A stretch of 64,000 bases of DNA. Source: CAVSUZ01 sp963834715. GTDB lineage: Bacteria > Pseudomonadota > Alphaproteobacteria > Acetobacterales > Acetobacteraceae. The stretch spans positions 1-64,000 of the forward strand of contig CAWIDE010000022.1 in the NCBI GenBank assembly GCA_963834715.1. Direction: 5' to 3'. The notes under the pieces were generated by a model. The model saw nothing but the letters and a program-made list of their open reading frames with translations. It had not been told where the DNA came from and searched no databases. Below, piece by piece: positions 56,617-64,000 of this stretch. The position numbers and the translations under genes are program-made. Every line of letters starts with the position of its first letter. The stretch's first letter is position 1.

Positions 56617-57705
56617 TCAACTCTCAGGCAGGCCCTCGGCCCCACCCAGAAGATACGCCACCCATCGGCTCGAGGCGTGCTGTTCGCAGATCGTCTGGAT
56701 CGCGATCGCAATGGGTACGCCGATAAACGAGCCCGGGATGCCCCACAGGTACGTCCAGAAGAAGACAGCGAACAACATCATAAACGGGGACATCGAGAGG
56801 ACATTACCGGCGACCCGTGGTTCCAAGTAGCTTCCGACGAGGAATTGGATGAGGTTCAGGCACCCGAAGACGATCATCGCATCCTGCCACGATGCAAACT
56901 GTGCCGCAGCGAAGAGCGCCGGCAGCACGGTTGCAACCAGCGAGCCGATGTAGGGTATATAATTGAGCGCAAATGCAATCACTCCCCATTCCAAGGGGAG
57001 TGGGAGCCCACAAAGCCAGGTGAAACCCCACACAAACAAACCCGTTAAGACGCTCATAAGAGAGCGCACAAGCATGTATCTGCGTAGTTTCTGCGCGGCC
57101 CGCGCGACTCCCTTTAGCAGGATAGTGCCGAGTTCACGTGTTTCCGCGCTGCGAAGTCTGCGCCCGGCATTATCAACTTCCAGCAGGCCCAGAATCACGT
57201 AGATCAGAACGACAAGCGTGAAACTCAGCGTTCCATTGACCCAGGTCGTGATCTGATGGAAGACCTGGAGTAGCCATCCCATACTGAAGTGCTCTGTCCA
57301 GAGGCTCGCGACGACAATCCCATGCCTTTCGAGCCACTCGGTCAATTCGTTATACGCGATCTGAAACCGCGAGGCTTGACCGGGGACGTATTGGCCGACC
57401 CTGGCGAAACCCCAAGTGATTGTCCAGCCGAAGGCCACGATAACGGCTATCGTGGCGAGCATCGTCAAACAAAGAGCCAGCAGCTTAGGCATCCGCGCTT
57501 GCAACAGTGCTTGCAGAGGCCAGACGATAGCGATGACGAATAGCGCGAAGGTCAGCGGCGCAAAGACCGCCTGCGTTATGCCCAGGGCTGTGACGACCAG
57601 GATAGTGGTCCCAACGCCAACCATCGCCCGCAGGGCACCATCGCTGGACTGCCGTTCTCGGCGGATCGACTCGTCTAACCCGGTGGAGCCCTTGATAAGC
57701 GCCAT
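56617..57705 (-). CDS. AI-2E family transporter (PerM/YdiK-like)
   Basis: A 362-residue multi-pass protein of the AI-2E exporter-like family: paired N-terminal helices (QAVFAPLTFALFVIAIVWPL), long amphipathic middle, and the conserved C-terminal block EWGVIAFALNYIPYIGSLVA, FLVGSYLEPRVAGN and IPGSFIGVPIAIAI. The start at ATG 57705 (MALIKGSTG) removes an unlikely polar extension. It lies between a small membrane protein and the phosphoesterase, all on the minus strand. Confidence 0.85.
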   Translation of the reverse strand: MALIKGSTGLDESIRRERQSSDGALRAMVGVGTTILVVTALGITQAVFAPLTFALFVIAIVWPLQALLQARMPKLLALCLTMLATIAVIVAFGWTITWGFARVGQYVPGQASRFQIAYNELTEWLERHGIVVASLWTEHFSMGWLLQVFHQITTWVNGTLSFTLVVLIYVILGLLEVDNAGRRLRSAETRELGTILLKGVARAAQKLRRYMLVRSLMSVLTGLFVWGFTWLCGLPLPLEWGVIAFALNYIPYIGSLVATVLPALFAAAQFASWQDAMIVFGCLNLIQFLVGSYLEPRVAGNVLSMSPFMMLFAVFFWTYLWGIPGSFIGVPIAIAIQTICEQHASSRWVAYLLGGAEGLPES

Positions 57706-57733
57706 TTTGTTTACTCGCCGTAGGTCCTGCCGA

Positions 57734-58135
57734 TCAGTCCGCCCGGTATCGGCGCGCAAGGTAGGAGATTTCAATAGCGAAGCAAGTGATCAAAATGGAT
57801 GAGAGCAACCCCGCCATTGAACCAATCAAAACAGACGATGGCGGGCTGCTTAGGTCGACGCTGAGTTCGTGACCTGCAAGCGCGCCGATAGAAGACGCAG
57901 CAACAATGTTCCAGATGGCCAGAACGGAGCGAAAGGAAAGTCCTGCATGTGACCCGAGGATAGCGCGGCCTGCAAACAGCGCCAGGATTACGGCTGCGAA
58001 TGCAGTCACAATCGCCAGCAACCCCAGGCTCCTTAAGACGCTGCCCAGTATTAAACCAAGCAGCGCTCCGGAGAAAGCCCCTACCAGAACCATTGCGAGA
58101 ACGGTTGCCGAAACTAAGCCGCTCCGACTAGGCAT
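57734..58135 (-). CDS. small integral membrane protein (133 aa)
   Basis: Four strongly hydrophobic segments: VLAMVLVGAFSGALLGLILG, SLGLLAIVTAFAAVILALFA, FRSVLAIWNIVAASSIGALA and SVLIGSMAGLLSSILITCFA, with a short basic tail. It is clearly a membrane protein of unknown function and is probably in an operon with the AI-2E-type gene 28 bp downstream. Confidence 0.6.
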   Translation of the reverse strand: MPSRSGLVSATVLAMVLVGAFSGALLGLILGSVLRSLGLLAIVTAFAAVILALFAGRAILGSHAGLSFRSVLAIWNIVAASSIGALAGHELSVDLSSPPSSVLIGSMAGLLSSILITCFAIEISYLARRYRAD

Positions 58136-58348
58136 TTTCGTCTCCTATCTTATCGTGTACCTAATAGTCGATCCTGCTCGATCAGCATCGTCCAACATTT
58201 GAGGCACGCTCTAGCACCGTTCTGAGTTCCGCGCCAATTTTGACTGTAGCGCTGAGCAGCCCACCAATTTGGCTGCATGGCCTGGGAGCATAGCGGCCGA
58301 GATGCTCGCGTTCTCCGGCGCAGTCCTCGTGCTCCGTTCCAAGGGTGC
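58136..58348. other. short spacer, promoter region
   Basis: No gene is seen; it likely holds the promoter for the membrane protein gene and the 3' end of the patatin transcription unit. Confidence 0.3.
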
Positions 58349-59452
58349 TCATGCAGCCGGTACGACCTTGCGCCGCTCCTCCAGAAAATGCCGGGCGCTT
58401 TCCTCGCCCGCTTCCATCAGCCGATCGATATTCGCCGCGCTCCGGTCGAGCTTGCTTTCGAAGTCAAGCGTTGCCTGCAAATCAGTGGTCATCTCCATAC
58501 AGGGGATATGATACGATTTATCGGGGTCCGTGGAGAACGACTTGGGAAGTCGGATCGGTCCTTTGATATCAAACTGAGTCCGGAATTCAGGCTGCAACGC
58601 GTTTACCAGCAGCATGTCGTTCAGCATCTCCAGGTGGCGCAGTTGGTGAAATAATGAGATGTTTCCTTCCAACTGATTACGCCGATCCACGATGTCATCC
58701 GGTAGCTCCGGAATATGATCGCACCGGGTTTGATTGATTTTGACCAACCAGATCTCCTCGGGTACGTTCTCCATACCGACGCTGGCCGGCCTGATAAGTT
58801 CCTGAATGGGCGGATTGTCCGAAAAGAGGCCGTCCCAGTAAGCATCACCATCGATCTGCACTGCCGGAAAGAGAGTAGGCACTGCACAGGATGCCAGTAT
58901 ATGCTCAACGCGGATTGGCTGATGGAGAGAGATGAATTTCGTAAGTTTGCCGGTCGTGACGTTGGCTGCCCCGATGATCAGAATGGGACGCTTTTCGCGC
59001 GGGCCCCAGGACGCGACCTCCTCGAAATCGAGATGTGCTTCCAATAGCGACCGGAAGTTCCGGAACAGCTTGCGATGGCCCATTGTAGCGATTCCCACCA
59101 CCGATTGCAGGAGTGGGGAGGACGGGCTCAACTGCATGGTTGGGAGGAGACCCATATTGACCAGGCGCAGAGAGCTGACGACGAATTGATTGAAGGCCTG
59201 TTCCAGCCAACCCTGTGCCGTATTGTCCTTCCAAAATTCGAGCAACCGCCCCCACAGCGGGTCTTCGTGTTTTTCAAATGCGAACCAAACCAGCGCGGCA
59301 CAAACGGCGCCGCCTGAGGTGCCGCTGATGCTGACGAGTTCGAACTCATCGCTTATTCGTGCTTCGCACAAGGCTTTCAGCGCGCCGGCCGTGAAGGCGG
59401 TCTGACTTCCACCGCCCTGACACGCGATCGCGATTTTCGTCTTTGGCTTCAT
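58349..59452 (-). CDS. patatin-like phospholipase
   Basis: A 367-residue patatin: oxyanion-hole GGGSQTAFTAGAL near the start, the nucleophile elbow GTSGG (about residue 46) and the catalytic Asp in DGLFSDNPP (about residue 208), making the Ser-Asp dyad. The N-terminus has no signal peptide, so it acts in the cytoplasm or is secreted by another route. It probably hydrolyses acyl esters in lipids. It follows the GntP permease by 27 bp. Confidence 0.88.
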   Translation of the reverse strand: MKPKTKIAIACQGGGSQTAFTAGALKALCEARISDEFELVSISGTSGGAVCAALVWFAFEKHEDPLWGRLLEFWKDNTAQGWLEQAFNQFVVSSLRLVNMGLLPTMQLSPSSPLLQSVVGIATMGHRKLFRNFRSLLEAHLDFEEVASWGPREKRPILIIGAANVTTGKLTKFISLHQPIRVEHILASCAVPTLFPAVQIDGDAYWDGLFSDNPPIQELIRPASVGMENVPEEIWLVKINQTRCDHIPELPDDIVDRRNQLEGNISLFHQLRHLEMLNDMLLVNALQPEFRTQFDIKGPIRLPKSFSTDPDKSYHIPCMEMTTDLQATLDFESKLDRSAANIDRLMEAGEESARHFLEERRKVVPAA

Positions 59453-59479
59453 GACCGGTCCTGTCCTTCGTCCGTCACC

Positions 59480-60934
59480 TCAGAACGACCCAAGGGCAGT
59501 TCCAAGGCCGATTACTGCGGCGAGTGCGATGATCGCCCCAACGACGGCGACCATAACAATGTCCAAGTAGCTCTCGCGGTGCGTGAGACCGCAAACCGAA
59601 AGCAGCGTCACCACTGCGCCATTATGGGGCAAACTATCAAGCGTCCCTGAGCTGATCACCGCAACACGGTGCATCAGCTCCGGATTGATGCCAGTCTCGT
59701 GCGCCAGGCGCATATAGGTCTCACCAAGCGCATCCAGAGCAATCGTCAGCCCGCCAGATGCCGAGCCGGTCAATGCTGACAATACGTTCGCAGCGATTGC
59801 TAGCGAGACCAATGGACCACCCTCGATCGACAACACCCAATCGCGCACCAGAGCAAATGCGGGTAATGCCGCAACGACGGCACCGAAGCCGACAAGGCTT
59901 GCCACACTGATTGCAGGCAGCACCGAGGCATTGGCGCCCGCGTCCATGCTTTCCCGCAAGCCCGGCAGCCGGCGTCCACTGACGATGAGCAGCGTCAATA
60001 TTGCTGCGGCGAGAGCCACGATCACCGCCCACACTCCCCCGACCGCGGAAAGCGTAGTTTCACCCCAGCGTGGTTCGGCCAGGAAACTAACGTCTAGACG
60101 AGGGAGCACAACGACGGACATCAGGAAGTTGACACCGACCACAACAATCAGCGGCAGCGCCGCAGCGGCAATCGGCGGCAGCGTCTCGGATATGCGGCCC
60201 CGGCGCACCTCAGGCGGGTCGAATTCACGAGCCGTCGTCGCACGCTCGCGAACCAGGACGTCTTCCGCCGCCTCGTCAGGCCGCACGCTCCCATCCTTGC
60301 CGAACCCCTCACCCCTGCGCCGCGCCGCCGTCTCTGCCCGGTTGAGCCACCAAAGACCGAAGCCAAGCATCACTGCGGATGCAATCACGCCTAGACCTGG
60401 CGCGGCCAGCGGGGTCGTTCCGAAAAACGGCATCGGTATCGCGTTCTGGATCGACGGCGTGCCTGGCATCGCCGACATGGTGAAGGTGGAGGTGCCGAGT
60501 GCAATCGCGGCCGGCATCAGGCGCCGTGGTATGTCGGCTGCGTGGAACATCGCCTGAGCCATCGGCGCGAGAACAAAGAACGCCACAAACAGGCTGACGC
60601 CTCCATAGGTCACGAGCGCGCCCGCAAGCACAACCGCCAATATGGCCCGGCGTTCCCCCAGTCGTGCAGTCACATAAGCCGATATGGAGGCAACCGAACC
60701 GGTGTCCTGCATCAGCTTGCCGAACAACGCGCCGAGAAGAAACAGCGGGAAGAACTGTGCGAGGAAGCGCGCCGCGCTGGCCATGAATGTCTGGTTCCAG
60801 TGGGCGAGCAAGGGCTCACGCGAGGCAGCAGCGGCAATCAGTGCCGCCGCCGGACAGAGGAGCAGGATGCTCCAGCCGCGATAAGCAAGCCAGATGAGGA
60901 GTAGTAGTCCCGCGAAAACGCCAAGAAGCCCCAT
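59480..60934 (-). CDS. GntP-family permease (organic acid/gluconate type)
   Basis: A 484-residue membrane protein with about 12 segments in two halves separated by a charged loop (about residues 200-245, RRRGEGFGKDGSVRPDEAAE). Family motifs are FPLFLLGALFGKLMQDTGSV, YGGVSLFVAFFVLAPMAQAM and, near the C-terminus, NVLSALTGSASGGLTIALDA with SGTLDSLPHNGAVVTLL. It resembles GntP/citrate-type carriers; the substrate is an organic acid by family inference. Confidence 0.85.
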   Translation of the reverse strand: MGLLGVFAGLLLLIWLAYRGWSILLLCPAAALIAAAASREPLLAHWNQTFMASAARFLAQFFPLFLLGALFGKLMQDTGSVASISAYVTARLGERRAILAVVLAGALVTYGGVSLFVAFFVLAPMAQAMFHAADIPRRLMPAAIALGTSTFTMSAMPGTPSIQNAIPMPFFGTTPLAAPGLGVIASAVMLGFGLWWLNRAETAARRRGEGFGKDGSVRPDEAAEDVLVRERATTAREFDPPEVRRGRISETLPPIAAAALPLIVVVGVNFLMSVVVLPRLDVSFLAEPRWGETTLSAVGGVWAVIVALAAAILTLLIVSGRRLPGLRESMDAGANASVLPAISVASLVGFGAVVAALPAFALVRDWVLSIEGGPLVSLAIAANVLSALTGSASGGLTIALDALGETYMRLAHETGINPELMHRVAVISSGTLDSLPHNGAVVTLLSVCGLTHRESYLDIVMVAVVGAIIALAAVIGLGTALGSF

Positions 60935-60982
60935 CGGATCAGGTGCAGGGCGCTGCGTGCCGGCACGATTTGAAACGGGCGC

Positions 60983-61552
60983 TCATTGCAGGAGTGACCG
61001 CGCGAAACGCAAGGCGATCCCGAAGTAAAGCCAACCGGCACCCTGTATTAGCAGCTCAATCGCAATCAGAGTGCCAAGGACCCAAAGCCCCGACCAGGGC
61101 AGATTGACGTAAAGCAGGCAGCCAACCACTAAGCTCACAAGACCGCTGGCCAGAACCAGTCCCCAGGCGCGAACTTCCCGATGCCGCAAGGCGATAACAA
61201 TGCGCACTACTCCACCAACAATAATCGTTGCCGCAAGCAGCAGCGTGAGCACGATCGCGCCCTGCACGGGCTCGTTGATGATGAGCAGCCCGCCGATCAG
61301 GTAAAGCACGCCTGACAGCAGGCCGAAAATAAATCCGCGCCATCCCTTGACCATGAAGGAGTGGATGATCTGGAAAACACCGCCGACAAGCAGGCTCGCA
61401 CCAATCACGATCGTGCTGGCAATCGTAACCGCCACAACATCAAGCCAGGCGATCACGCCTAGAAGGATCAAGACCGCGCCAAGAGCAGTAAACCATCCCC
61501 AGTTCCTGGCGATACCGGACGACGCGTTTCCCACCGTTGCACCTCTTAGCAT
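60983..61552 (-). CDS. HdeD family protein (DUF308)
   Basis: A 189-residue protein with six membrane helices typical of the HdeD/DUF308 family: WFTALGAVLILLGVIAWLDV, ASLLVGGVFQIIHSFMV, WRGFIFGLLSGVLYLIGGLL and RHREVRAWGLVLASGLVS. Family members in E. coli aid acid resistance. It lies upstream of the GntP permease on the same strand. Confidence 0.85.
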   Translation of the reverse strand: MLRGATVGNASSGIARNWGWFTALGAVLILLGVIAWLDVVAVTIASTIVIGASLLVGGVFQIIHSFMVKGWRGFIFGLLSGVLYLIGGLLIINEPVQGAIVLTLLLAATIIVGGVVRIVIALRHREVRAWGLVLASGLVSLVVGCLLYVNLPWSGLWVLGTLIAIELLIQGAGWLYFGIALRFARSLLQ

Positions 61553-61986
61553 GACACCTTCCTCACGTTGCGGCTGTCTATCGGATGGGCCTAGTCACCT
61601 CTGGTTGTCCGAGGATGCTATAGAGGATCGTCCGTAGTGAATAGGACTGCAATCGCAATCGGCGGCGAGCATGCAGCGAAGCTGAGGCATCGTCTTGGTC
61701 GGCCCATGCCCGAAGCAGCCGGGCGACGCTCAAGACGCCACGGCGGTCGCGGACACGGATTGCGCTGCCGCTGCAAGTGTGACCTATAAGGCCGCATTTA
61801 AGGTCACGAGCCGCTGAGGAGGACCCCCTCCGCACAGCCGACCAAAGGGTCGATGAATCTCCCACCTTTCCTGTTAGCGGGTGGGACAGATTGATGACGG
61901 CATCGCCAGAGGGGAAGCACGACAGCCGCACGCGGTTGCCGTGCTTCCCAGCGCCGCTATTAGTTTTCAGCAGCCTGTTAGACACT
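61553..61986. other. no recognised gene
   Basis: About 430 bp. A minus-strand frame at 61578-62018 is Arg/Ser-rich and incoherent. It likely contains the HdeD promoter. Confidence 0.35.
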
Positions 61987-62349
61987 TTAGGACATAAGCC
62001 GCGCTCGAAGCGTCGCATATTCCTGCTCCGAGATTATTCCTTTTGCCCTGAGATTACCGAGTTTCTCGATCTCGTCCGCGGCACTGAAGCCCACGACCTG
62101 ACGCAGTTCGTCGCGTGCGACACGCGCCCGAGCCTGGTCGCGCTCGGCCATGCCACTACCTTGGGTCAGCAAATAGGCGAATATCCCGATATAGGGCAGC
62201 ACGATCAGAAGCAGCACCCAAAGCAGCTTCCCGGCGCCTGATATGTCACGACGCCGGAACAGATCGCCTGCCACCGTGATAAGAAGCCAGAACCACAGGA
62301 CGAAGAAGAATACGGCCAGAACGTCGCTGAAAAAACTTGCGAATGGCAC
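61987..62349 (-). CDS. membrane protein with PLDc_N-like and SHOCT domains
   Basis: About 120 residues. AGGAGG lies 6 bp before a GTG start (62349, PFASFFSDVL...), which is preferred to the ATG at 62391. Two membrane helices (VLAVFFFVLWFWLLITVAGD and LLWVLLLIVLPYIGIFAYLL) resemble the PLDc N-terminal region, followed by a SHOCT tail: EIEKLGNLRAKGIISEQEYA. Such proteins are small membrane-anchored oligomerising proteins of unknown function. Confidence 0.75.
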   Translation of the reverse strand: MPFASFFSDVLAVFFFVLWFWLLITVAGDLFRRRDISGAGKLLWVLLLIVLPYIGIFAYLLTQGSGMAERDQARARVARDELRQVVGFSAADEIEKLGNLRAKGIISEQEYATLRARLMS

Positions 62350-62673
62350 GGCGACCTCCTCGCTACTCGACCCGGCCGCTTCCGCTGCCAAAAGGGCGCA
62401 GCTACTAGGACTTGATCTGTAGGGTCGTAGGACCGAAATCCCTGGCTACGATCCCACCGGAGGCGTGTCGGGGCTTTCGTCGGCCGCTTGTAAGGTTTTC
62501 GCATGTGTTCACGATACTGACAAGCCGAAAATCCTCCTCGGCAGACTGGAGAGCTTTGCCCCTTCGCCTTCCGGCTGATGGCGGTAGTTACGTTGCTGAA
62601 GCATCGGATGAGGGCTTAAACGCCGAATGCCTCGTGTTTGCGTTCGCTAACAGGCGTCAGCCGATCCTTTCCG
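62350..62673. other. spacer without a gene
   Basis: About 320 bp, no coherent frame on either strand. It must contain the promoter for the SHOCT gene on the minus strand. Confidence 0.35.
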
Positions 62674-63024
62674 TCAGGATTCGATCTCGAGCGTCGTGGG
62701 ATTGAACTTTACCTCGCGCATCTCGCCTTGGGCGGTTTGCACGACAGCCACGCCCCGGTTGAAATCCATGGCGATGATCTGACTACCCAGATGCTTGAGT
62801 TTGATACTGTTCAGCAGCATGGTGGTCAGGATTTCACTCACTGTCTGGCCGCCCTGTTTCATCCGGGCTTCAACCTCTGCGCGTGCCTGCGGAGAAAGCC
62901 CGGCCATCTCGGCCTGCTCAAGCGTCGTTGCCTTCATGTGTTGAGCATAGCCGGCGGATGTGGCGAACGTGGCAGCTCCGATCAAAGCCGCCGTGCCAAG
63001 ATAAGTCATCCAGCGCAAGGCCAT
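62674..63024 (-). CDS. exported small hypothetical protein
   Basis: A 116-residue protein with a signal peptide (MTYLGTAALIGAATFATSAG, cleavage near YAQ) and a helical mature part, EQAEMAGLSPQARAEVEARM, that ends in a hydrophobic VAVVQTAQGEMREVKFNP. AGGAG lies 7 bp before ATG 63024. No family is recognised; it is probably periplasmic and follows a second exported protein gene on the same strand. Confidence 0.6.
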   Translation of the reverse strand: MALRWMTYLGTAALIGAATFATSAGYAQHMKATTLEQAEMAGLSPQARAEVEARMKQGGQTVSEILTTMLLNSIKLKHLGSQIIAMDFNRGVAVVQTAQGEMREVKFNPTTLEIES

Positions 63025-63189
63025 GTTTATGCTCCTGTTCCGTCCCGTCAAGTCTGGCGGCGAGTCACTACCTCAACGCACCGCTGCTCAGAGCTCTCCG
63101 CCGCACGGCTGTTTAAATACCAACATCTCTCCTGCCTTGCATGGTCCAAGTGTCCCGCCATTCTACCCAGCGTTCCAATCACCCGTGTC

Positions 63190-63949
63190 CTATTCCCAGA
63201 ACGCCTCCAGGATGGTGTTGTCCTCCCCCAGAACCAGGCTGAGCCGGTTGGGGTCATGCTCGATGCCGCGGATACCGTCTCCTGCCTTAATCACGCGCAA
63301 AAGCTTCGGCAAATCCTCCTGACGGACCACACCTTGCCCTGGCTGCGGCGCGGTGCTCTCCGGGGCGAATTTCTGGCCTACGCAAGCCTTACAGTCATTG
63401 ACACTGACCTTGACCTCCCCCGATCCCGGAATTTGCCTGACGGTGATCGCGTTTTCCGATCCGCGGACACGCACGCCAGCAAGCGGGTGACCTGGTTCCA
63501 AGAGAAAGACGGCGCTGACCGGAACGAACCCATCCGCCTCCTCCGAATGTTCGGGGGGTATTGCGATCAGCTCGAGATCCAGGACGTTGTCAGAGGGTTT
63601 TCCCGCATAGGTGGGAACGAGTTGCGGCGCGCTCCAACCCTCGGAGGATGCAAGCCCGGTTACCCGTACGATCTCCAGTTCAGGTTCGGCAGAGGCTCGC
63701 AGAACTCTCTACGCTCGTCACGTAAAGCACCGGCAACTCAGCCGCCGCTGTGCTCTGCTCCCCTGGAGCTGTTGGTTCCTCCGGCCCCCATCCGGGGCCC
63801 GAAGCCGACGGTGGCGCTACCCCCGGGATAGGCGGATGTTCGGCCTGACTGTTCTGGGCCGAGGCGATGTTAGTTACGCTCCCCAGCACAACCGCTCCGA
63901 CAGTTAATGCGGCCAGCTTGCAAGTTATCGCGTGCATTCCTGCCTCCAT
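63190..63949 (-). pseudogene. exported hypothetical protein, frameshifted
   Basis: Starts with a signal peptide (CKLAALTVGAVVLGSVTNIA, cleavage near ASAQ) and a Pro-rich region, then closes at 63680. The next frame continues coherently: AEPELEIVRVTGLASSEGWS, LVPTYAGKPSDNVLDLELIA, EPGHPLAGVRVRG, and DCKACVGQKF, finishing LGEDNTILEAFWE. One indel near 63703 breaks it; the joined protein is about 250 residues. The C-x2-C may be a redox or metal site. Function unknown. Confidence 0.5.
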
Positions 63950-64000
63950 TTCTCAAGGAGTTCCGATCCCCTTGCCGGGCTGTCGCCATCCATGCGCTCG

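Noticed and set aside
62638..63831. 397-codon plus-strand open frame
   Set aside because: It lies antisense to two exported-protein genes with signal peptides and ribosome binding sites, and its own sequence is incoherent.

Overview
The window is high-GC DNA from an alphaproteobacterium. The ABC sugar transporters, the GMC and SMP-30 oxidative sugar enzymes, the exopolysaccharide genes and the many IS elements suggest an Acetobacteraceae-like (Rhodospirillales) bacterium; this is inferred from gene style, not from a marker gene. No plasmid replication gene is visible and a tRNA-Phe 3' end opens the window, so it looks chromosomal.

Layout. 1-2.1 kb: tRNA-Phe end, a 58-residue membrane peptide and an exported c-type cytochrome. 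2.2-4.8 kb: a membrane glycosyltransferase-like gene and a methyltransferase, each broken by a 1-nt frameshift. 5.1-9.4 kb (minus): a three-gene sugar ABC transporter and a frameshifted LLM flavin oxidoreductase followed by a clear terminator. 9.8-20.3 kb (plus): an intact catabolic cassette of GMC oxidoreductase, M29/NicX-like enzyme, sugar ABC importer, SMP-30 lactonase, FadR-type GntR regulator and UxaA-type dehydratase. Its logic is uptake, oxidation to a lactone, hydrolysis to an aldonic acid, then dehydration. 20.4-24.2 kb: IS1634, IS630 and IS3 debris, a broken LuxR regulator and a TTTGACAG repeat array. 24.2-29.8 kb: a decayed exopolysaccharide locus (chimeric gene fragments, GT9, a beta-propeller-like protein, GT4, GH71-like glucanase). 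30.3-31.4 kb: an IS3 remnant.

32.3-48.3 kb is an integrated element. A tRNA-Glu 3' fragment and a tyrosine integrase mark its left end. It then carries two unrecognised genes, a nested IS structure (an IS256-family element split by an IS66 element with a perfect 8-bp duplication and by an IS110 element), an AlpA-like regulator, a Toprim primase, a DUF927-type helicase gene, a dense GTGGGAACC repeat field that could be a replication origin, and further island genes of unknown function. This order resembles P4-like phage satellites, with the two unknown genes in the usual cargo position next to the integrase.

48.3-52.4 kb is degenerate: an MFS pseudogene, a small lipoprotein, a secreted cysteine-containing peptide running into a LuxR fragment, and an Lnt-like remnant. 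52.5-64 kb returns to chromosomal genes: a Tat-exported cytochrome P450, an outer-membrane protein fragment, a membrane metallophosphoesterase, AI-2E-type permease, patatin, GntP permease, HdeD and several small envelope proteins.

A striking property is the number of single-nucleotide frameshifts (about 17 genes), several at homopolymers, while the 9.8-20.0 kb operon and the IS66 and IS110 genes are intact. Genuine decay and consensus sequencing error cannot be told apart from the sequence alone.
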